Origin: Halichondria panicea
Lineage: Eukaryota; Porifera; Demospongiae; Suberitida; Halichondriidae
NCBI RefSeq assembly: GCF_963675165.1
Contig: NC_087377.1
Location: 9,689,122-9,753,121 of the forward strand
DNA: 64,000 nt
Direction of reading: 5' to 3'
The notes under the pieces are model-generated. The model did no database searches, was not told the origin of the DNA, and was given only the letters and a program-made list of their open reading frames with translations. The translations under genes were made by a program, and so were the position numbers. Of this stretch, positions 57,450 through 64,000 are shown piece by piece; position 1 is the first letter of the stretch; every line of letters begins with the position of its first letter.

Positions 57450-59246
57450 GTGTATTAGCTGCTGGTCTACGCTCGGCCTCATAACCAAGCCAAGAAAGCT
57501 CGCTTCTACACTGCTGCAAAACAGCTCATGCCCCCAGCAAAAAGAGCCACTCCTAGTGCTACGGTGAAGCAGAATTGACATGCATCACAAGGTCGAGGAC
57601 TAGGTCAATCTAGGAACACAGAATCTTCCACAAAATGAATCTTGGACAATTTTAAAACCTGCATGGTTGCAAAAAGAAACTCCAGCAGTGCTGAACATTC
57701 ATTCCTACATGGCTGGACATACTTTGATACTTGTTATTTCTCATGCGTATTAATTTAATTTTAATTTAATTGTCTGTCTAATTGCCAGAGGGGCGTTTTG
57801 TGGTTAGTGCATTATGACTTTGCGGTCAGTGCATTATGACTTTCAGCAGTGCATTATGCTGCATATTGCACTTGGCAACAACGTAGCAACGGGATATAAT
57901 AGATTTTATAGACCAGATCTTTATGCTTTTGTTGTTGTAGTTTTTTACGCTATTTGGTTAATTTTAGCTTACGTCAGCTCACGTGAAGTTTTAGCAATAG
58001 TATATTATTACACTTAAGGTAAGCGTATAACAGTTTACAGCTAAATCACAACTTGGCCTATCTCTATCTGTAGGTACAAAGTTCAAATTTTAAAGCCCCA
58101 ATTCAGTCCATTCATGCTGTCTCGATCATACGGAGTATAGCTTTAATGTAGATTCTGTAGTAATTACCCCAGTGAGCTTCTTTCTGATTTCACTGAGGTG
58201 CAAGCATGGACTAGTATAGATATTCGTCATGTTTGTGGAACGTATGGGCTCTAGGGGTAGCTTGATTACGACATACACTGCCTGGTCGTTTAAAACGATA
58301 TAATTATATAAAATTGTTGACCGAGAAACAGCCTAATGCTGAACCAGTCTCCAACTCTCTGCCACATAATACGCCACTTAACTCCTCTTGATAAGGAGTA
58401 GTTTTTACCAGCCATGCACCCTTTCTACCACCCCCATAAACTCGGAACCCATATATATCACTTATCACTTTGAATGACAGATGACGTACCAAGGTCAGAG
58501 AATATGTGGAGTAACTGCTCAGACACAACAGCTATATCTTTAGAATACAGCGAGCAAAACTACATTCAAGTACAAGTAACGTGAGCATACATCGATACAT
58601 GTATAAGAGATAGCATCCACTAGTGGTACTTCTTGCCATCAACAGGATCGGTGCATCTATCACGCTCATCAAATTGATCTGGAGTTTCTCCTAAGATGTA
58701 ACGTGTTTGAGAGGAGCTTTGTAATCAAAATTGGCTTTGGTGGCCTATATAGCTGATACTTAAACAATATTGTTTTTATGTCTCTTTCTGCATGCATGAG
58801 CTTTCATGTGCCATCTCCTTTTGAGCGATCGAAAAAGCAACTTCTCTTTATTCATTAGTACAAGTGTTAATTGGCAATAAAAATTATCCTCTTTTCGGAG
58901 ACAGATGTGAGAGGGAGGATTCTCTACTTTGGTACAGTAAGATTTGTTTGGTGTGTGTACAGGTATATAAGTACATTGATATGTTCAATCAAAGACATCA
59001 AAGCCTTATAAGCATTTTTCGGGAAGGGAAGATATATACAGTCAAGTCTCTTCTTTTCAAACGTTGTTTCCTATAATTAATTTTTACAGCCTGTAATTGT
59101 ATCTGAATGTCTTGACATGCATGCGTGTATAATTATTATGTTATGGGCACTGTTATAGTTGCATATAATGATGCGCGCCTGTGTATAATCTAGTATTCTC
59201 CAGTTAATTGTTGATATTGGTACATTTTGCTGTGGGCCAGCTTCAG
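57450..59246. other. Non-coding, nothing recognised
   Basis: No supported exon or paired repeat in about 1.8 kb. Confidence 0.4.
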
Positions 59247-59483
59247 TATAGCCTCAAGACCATGCCGTTCGTTATTTGAAAGAACGGGCCTATAGTCAAG
59301 TTCCAATGTAGCATGCACTCGTTTTAGTGGTCCAGGAATTTCTTGGACCGATAATTGCCCGCACAAGGTGTATTACCCATAAATATCATTATGATGCTGT
59401 AAAACGCTGACTCAGCTAGACAAGTTGCACATTGGAACTTGACCAGGTGTTCTTTCAGATACAAACGGCTGGTCTCGAGGCTA
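59247..59483. mobile_element. TAGCCTC-family element, 237 bp, 9-bp duplication
   Basis: TAGCCTCAAGACCATGCCG and the inverse end GGCTGGTCTCGAGGCTA enclose arms sharing AAGTTCCAATGT. CAGCTTCAG is found at 59238-59246 and 59484-59492; two extra bases (TA) precede the left terminus. Confidence 0.8.
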
Positions 59484-60017
59484 CAGCTTCAGATTCAGAA
59501 AATCCGGTAATAAAATTATAATGACTCATGCATCTCTGCAGATCTACAGCTGCAAGGTTGTGAAGAGTGCTGCTAAAGTATAAATCAATGTGCATGGACT
59601 TACATGGGCCTCCTCTTCAGCCAGCATTGACAGCAGGCTGAAATGGATTATGCAGCTCCATTGGCCGATAATGAAAAACCAGGCTGACAGCTCATCAACT
59701 ATATACTCAGTGGTAGATCTAGGTTGGGGCAGCATATACAAGAACAGGAAATGACTAAGTAAATAACTAGCTAGCAAAGTCATTACAATATTCTTGGATT
59801 CAGTATACACACAACCATTGTTTCCAATGAAAAACTTAATTCAATGAAAGCACCGCGGGTGCTGATGCCTCGGTGGAGATGCCAAAGCTATACATAACAT
59901 AATATTTATATAAAGCTACTATTAAATAGCTTTTATACACAGTCATGCATTGCTACGTGCAAACTCGAAGAGTGGGTAACGATTGATGCCAAAAGTTCAA
60001 GTCTAAAATTATTGAGT

Positions 60018-60576
60018 GGCATTTGTGTCAAAAATAAAAATTGATCTGCTTGGTAAAATCGATTGGAAAATGCATAGTCAGCTGAATTGATCTGCAAAAT
60101 GCAAATCAAAACTGCTGTGTCAGCAAATCGATCTGCAAAAATGCAAGCAGCGTGCAATAACGCAAATTAAAATTAAAGAAGTGTTAAGACACACCCCTAT
60201 ACTTCAAAGCTTTCTTTGGTGTAACATATAGCTTTGAGGTTTGTTAACACTGTATTTAGTGACCTCTTGCGACCCTACAAAAAAGCAAATCTGATTGTTG
60301 TGTTGAGAATGCACTGAGTGCAGATCGATTTGTTTTGCGTGCAGATCAATTTGCTGACTCTGCAGTTTTGATTTGCATTTTTTGCAGATCGATTCAACTG
60401 ACCATGCAATTTTTGATCTGCATTTTACAGATCGATTTGTTGACTCTGCAGTTTTGCAGATCAATTCAGCTGACTATGCAATTTTTGATCTGCATTTTGC
60501 AGATCCATTCAGCTGACTATGCGTTTTTCCAATTGATTTTGCCAAGCAGATCGATTTTTATTTTTGACACAAATGC
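60018..60576. repeat. Foldback region rich in CAGATCGATT words
   Basis: GGCATTTGTGTCAAAAATAA near 60018 returns inverted near 60560-60576. Inside the arms, GATCTGCAAAATGCA and AGCTGACTATGCA words recur many times. Open frames here are by-products. Confidence 0.7.
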
Positions 60577-60734
60577 CGCTCCATATAAAATTAATGGCTG
60601 CCATCAGCAGGGCCTTGCAGCCCTCTTATCACTCTTGCAGCTACCAATAGCTAGGGTTCTAGTGCAGAGCTAACTACTAAGTAGAGTAGCAACACTCTGT
60701 AAACAAGTTTGGCTACAATGCTCCTCTGAAAAGG

Positions 60735-60815
60735 TAGCCTCGGTCCCAGGCCGATTTTTTTTTAATAGGCGACCTAGCGTTCAATTGGAGACGGATCGGC
60801 CGGGGGTCGAGGCTA
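60735..60815. mobile_element. 81-bp TAGCCTCG element, 9-bp duplication
   Basis: Left TAGCCTCGGTCCCAGGCCG and right GGTCGAGGCTA are those of the helicase-bearing element 27753-28544, joined with almost nothing between. CTGAAAAGG is duplicated exactly at 60726-60734 and 60816-60824. Confidence 0.92.
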
Positions 60816-60970
60816 CTGAAAAGGCTGCAATGGCATTCCAAGTAAGCAAAACTAGGCATAACTCGAGAACGAAGCATTATTTTGCAAATCCACGAATGAA
60901 AACATGAGTAGAAGCCTATATAATTATACTTGCACTTGATTCATCCTTGAGCAGCTGTAGCAGTCTACAT

Positions 60971-61002
<32 letters not shown>

Positions 61003-61073
61003 CGCACGCACGCACGCACGCACGCACACACGCACGCACACACACACACACGCACACACACACACAAACACAC
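60971..61073 (+). repeat. (CA)n/(CACG)n microsatellite
   Basis: Alternating CA with interspersed CGCA units for about 100 bp. The valine/cysteine-rich - strand open frames over it are artefacts. Confidence 0.95.
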
Positions 61074-61089
61074 TACCGTATATACCACG

Positions 61090-62090
61090 CTTGCGCATGC
61101 GCACCGAGGCATAATTAAAAATTTTTATGACAGAATCCATTCCAGTCCAGTCCAGTCCAGTGATTGTAGGCTGCCAAAAATTAATGGCTATATATATAGA
61201 GGGATTCAAGAAGCTGCATTTACATCTCTATATGGATTACCAATAGCCTACCTGATCTTCTAGGATTGCCAAAAAGGGAGTGACAACAATCACAATAGAA
61301 TAACCAGGCTCTTTCTGTAACAAGCTATCAAAAGCTGATGGCAAACATGCAGGCATAACAGAGTCTTTTATCAAATCCAGTGGGTAAGATAGCAAACACA
61401 TCTCTTCCCTGAAGCATGCATGGCCACAACGACATCTACCTGCATGTTCTGGCTTCATTGATGGATATAGTCCAGTCCTTTTCCAGCCTCAACTGCAACG
61501 CTTTTCAACTTGGCTTCTTCCATGATAGCAAATAAAACTTGCTATGTCATGTTTGCAATAACAACACTGCGCAGTGGGTTGCAGGCTTGCAGCACACGTG
61601 GTACAGTTAAGTGGGTGTGATCAATCCACTTGAAATACTGCAATCTGATTGGAGCCGGTGGAATTCCACCGGCAGAACAAAACTGTAGATAAGCTTGGGT
61701 CCCGTCCTCCTTCCGTGCAACGGTCGAGGGCAGCGACGCCCGTCTACGTGAAAACCTGGCTGTAGCTTGTCTCTACAGCCTTTTTAAAGCTTGTATGAGC
61801 TAAAGAAGCAGTTAGCAAAGCCCCAAGATTCATTTGCAGCAAGAAATGACTCATATAGAAAATACATAGCTGGCAATTAAAACCTCCCAAGGAGAAGACC
61901 ACCCAGCTCTCTATAACGGCCAAAAGGCTGTTCCCCAACGGTGTCCGTTTTATGGAGGTTCCACTGTACCTTGTTGTGTTAGAGCTATCCACAGTACAAA
62001 CACACATCGATATCGCATCCAGGTGAGCAGAATCAGAATTAGGGTTGGTAGATTATGCTGGTATAATTTTGAGCATAATATATATACAGT
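61090..62090. other. Non-coding, nothing recognised
   Basis: A short TCCAG run (61140-61160) and no supported exon. Small - strand open frames at 61237-61458 and 61744-62007 have no recognisable domain. Confidence 0.4.
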
Positions 62091-62092
62091 AG

Positions 62093-62175
62093 ACTCTCGT
62101 TAATCCGGTCACCCTTGGGACCATGCAGCTTGGCCGGAATAGCGAGGTGGCTGTAGTTCAGGAAATAGCGTTAAC
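62093..62175. mobile_element. Truncated pogo-like end
   Basis: CAGTAGACTCTCGTTAATCC onward matches the end of the 56105-57107 family for about 80 bp. Confidence 0.75.
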
Positions 62176-62349
62176 ATTCGTAGCTAATGTTAATAATTAA
62201 ACACAAATGGAAGCAAGTTTTCAATCTCCAAACAAGAACCTTTAACTCAACATTAACATTAAAACTACATGTACTAAGCCTGCATGGTCGTATATCAAGT
62301 ATACTTAATTACTATTATATTAACACGCAGACTGACTCACTGCTTGAAA

Positions 62350-64000
62350 CTAAGTAAACTGTAAATGTCCATAAGCAAGGTTCCCCTGAGTGAGGATACC
62401 TGGTTTAATATCCTCTGGTTCTTTGTATATTGGTCCTCTCAGTTCATTTAGAGGATATGACCGCTGCTGAAAATGGCCATAGGCAATATTGTCTGAGTGT
62501 GAGGGACTGATTTAATTTCATCTGGATCCTCTATATCAATGGAGTTGGGGTCAGCATAGATGGAGTAAGGAGGTGGGGGAGTTTTCCTGTAGAAAAACCA
62601 AGCAACAGCGTTAACAAATAGCTTATAATGATGTTAACAGTCGTTAATAGCAAACTTACGTTAGTCCATCAATTTCAACATCTACTGGCCTTGATGAACC
62701 CTCTATCATGAAGAAAGTATGCAACTATACAATTACAAAAGATATACACAAAGTCTTACCTTTATTTTTTAGCTTCTGATAAAGAACCAATACGACAATA
62801 GTAACAACAACAGCAAAAATAACCAGGAGTGGCACAATGATAAAAACTACCATAAACGAGACAGCAACTGCAAAAGATATACATATATAAAGTACACACA
62901 TATTAAATAGAGCTTTTGAAGACCTACTTGAACAAGAGTTGTTTTCTACCATCCATTCACTATCCACACAAATAGCCTGAGAGTCTCCAGAGAAAGTCAT
63001 TACTACACTGCCACATTCCAGAGTAGCGATAGTGGTGTGAGGCACTGTTTCACTGCTGTCAGGTGCACGGTTGAATGTGAAGGTGACCCCTGACCCCAAC
63101 TGAGCTTGCAGAGTAGATACTACACACCTTCGAAAGTCTAGATTAGTCTGAGACATTACAGCAGTGTTCTGATACATCAAAGTTGCAGTGTAACAGAGTT
63201 CAACAATCGACACGGTTTCCACGGGAATACAAACACCAGCTGCCGAAGTAATGGCTGCTGTCATGCTCGTAGGATTAGGGAAGTCTGTCACTGACTGACA
63301 CGGCCCAACACCGTATGACAGAAGTATAGCAAAGTTTCCCAACCTGATGTCGTTAGCACAGTCTTCCCTGACTGTGAAAGTGAGGCAGGTAGTAATAGTG
63401 CTTGTGTCAACAGAGAATGCTGATACTGTAAGGGGATAGAGGAATTATATACAGGCTTTCATTGCGTTTTGCTAACTGCATGTGTACACTAGAGCACATG
63501 TAAAATCTATTCCATACAGGGTAGACATGTAATATCAAACCTCACCTCGGAAATCAGATGCATCTTGTAGTGTTTCTCCAGCAACATTTCTGACAGACAC
63601 AGTGAAATTGTAGATATCGTTTTTCCTTGGAATGGACAGGATGTACGGTGAGTTCGAAATAGCAGTATCAACTTGGCCACCGACTGGACTAAAGCGGATA
63701 TTTGGTGTGCGATTCATGGGGGGGTCGAGTGGGAAGACAGCTGGATCAGTGGAGGAGAGAGTCTGTGAGATAGAGGAATAATGCCAATTTCAATCGTGTA
63801 AAGCTCACCCCTTCCTCAACAGTCCATGTTAGGGTGACAGGAAGAAGGGAGTCAGAACATTCGATGGAAAGAGCTAGTTCACTGATGGCCAGTTCTGTGA
63901 TATAAAATCATTATAGCATTAATTTACAAGTTTTCAAAGAACATACTTGCTATTTTGAAGGTATAATTGAACTGACGGCTTCTCTCTGCTCCAGAGCACG
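62350..64000 (-). CDS. Receptor gene B, paralogue of gene A (5' part outside window)
   Basis: Exons on the - strand: 63947-64000 (continues outside), 63809-63894, 63546-63762, 62928-63425, 62760-62867, 62660-62702 and 62350-62586, with GT-AG borders. Phases match gene A; the 86-nt exon has the same length in both. The fourth listed exon is the Cys-containing module (AGVCIPVETVSIVELCYTAT). The fifth is a membrane helix (VVFIIVPLLVIFAVVVTIVV) followed by YQKLKNK. The tail has PPPPYSIYADPNS, then after a frame change near 62488-62515 NIAYGHF, IYKEPEDIKP and NLAYGHL, parallel to IYEEIKP and NLAYETF in gene A. The frame change may be a lesion, a sequencing error or an unseen splice. Gene A puts helix and tail in one exon; here they take three. 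Confidence 0.72.

Noticed and set aside
60916-61209. Cysteine/valine-rich - strand open frames
   Set aside because: They translate the (CA)n/(CACG)n microsatellite.
1-64000. tRNA, rRNA or small structured RNA genes
   Set aside because: No cloverleaf with A/B-box-like internal promoters or rRNA-like stretch was noticed by eye; a covariance-model scan would be decisive.

Overview
The window looks like nuclear DNA of an invertebrate metazoan, possibly a sponge. It is AT-rich, introns in real genes are short (about 50-100 bp) with GT-AG ends, and there are multi-exon receptor-like genes with Ig/FN3-style modules. Most of the sequence is DNA-transposon debris. I see no bacterial operons, rRNA, tRNA or CRISPR. 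The species assignment is inference only.

Layout. 1.1-6.2 kb: an intronless, frameshifted multi-copy-type gene combining cysteine-rich zinc motifs, a FEN1/XPG-like nuclease signature and a tesmin/TSO1-type CXC domain. 6.5-21.3 kb: mostly nested miniature inverted-repeat elements. 7.5-29.8 kb: a plausible single-pass membrane receptor gene (A) on the + strand, with signal-peptide exons at 7.5 kb, its ectodomain at 21.4-23.1 kb and its membrane/tail exon at 29.6 kb; the long introns are packed with transposons. 31.3-32.6 kb: a tandem array with a palindrome in most units. 33.8-34.7, 40.0-40.4 and 45.0-47.1 kb: copies of a dispersed promoter-like, intron-bearing repeat. 37.5-38.8 kb: degenerate telomere-like repeats joined to a satellite. 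39.0-39.8 kb: a tyrosine-recombinase (Crypton-type) remnant. 40.4-45.0 kb: two adjacent TGT...ACA elements, the second an apparently intact seven-exon Ginger transposon encoding integrase, Ulp1-like protease and PHD finger. 47.8-61 kb: more inverted-repeat elements. 62.3-64 kb: a second receptor gene (B) on the - strand, paralogous to A and cut by the window edge.

The main discovery candidates are: (i) a DNA-transposon family with TAGCCTCG ends, of which at least twelve copies occur, most with exact 9-bp target duplications; two larger copies carry remains of a RecQ-like helicase gene and two copies are only 30-31 bp long; (ii) the nuclease-CXC protein; (iii) the intact Ginger element inside a repeat whose empty site is also in the window; (iv) the paralogous receptors with an unrecognised cysteine-containing ectodomain and tyrosine-motif tails. 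All product calls are from reading translations by eye; no database search was possible.
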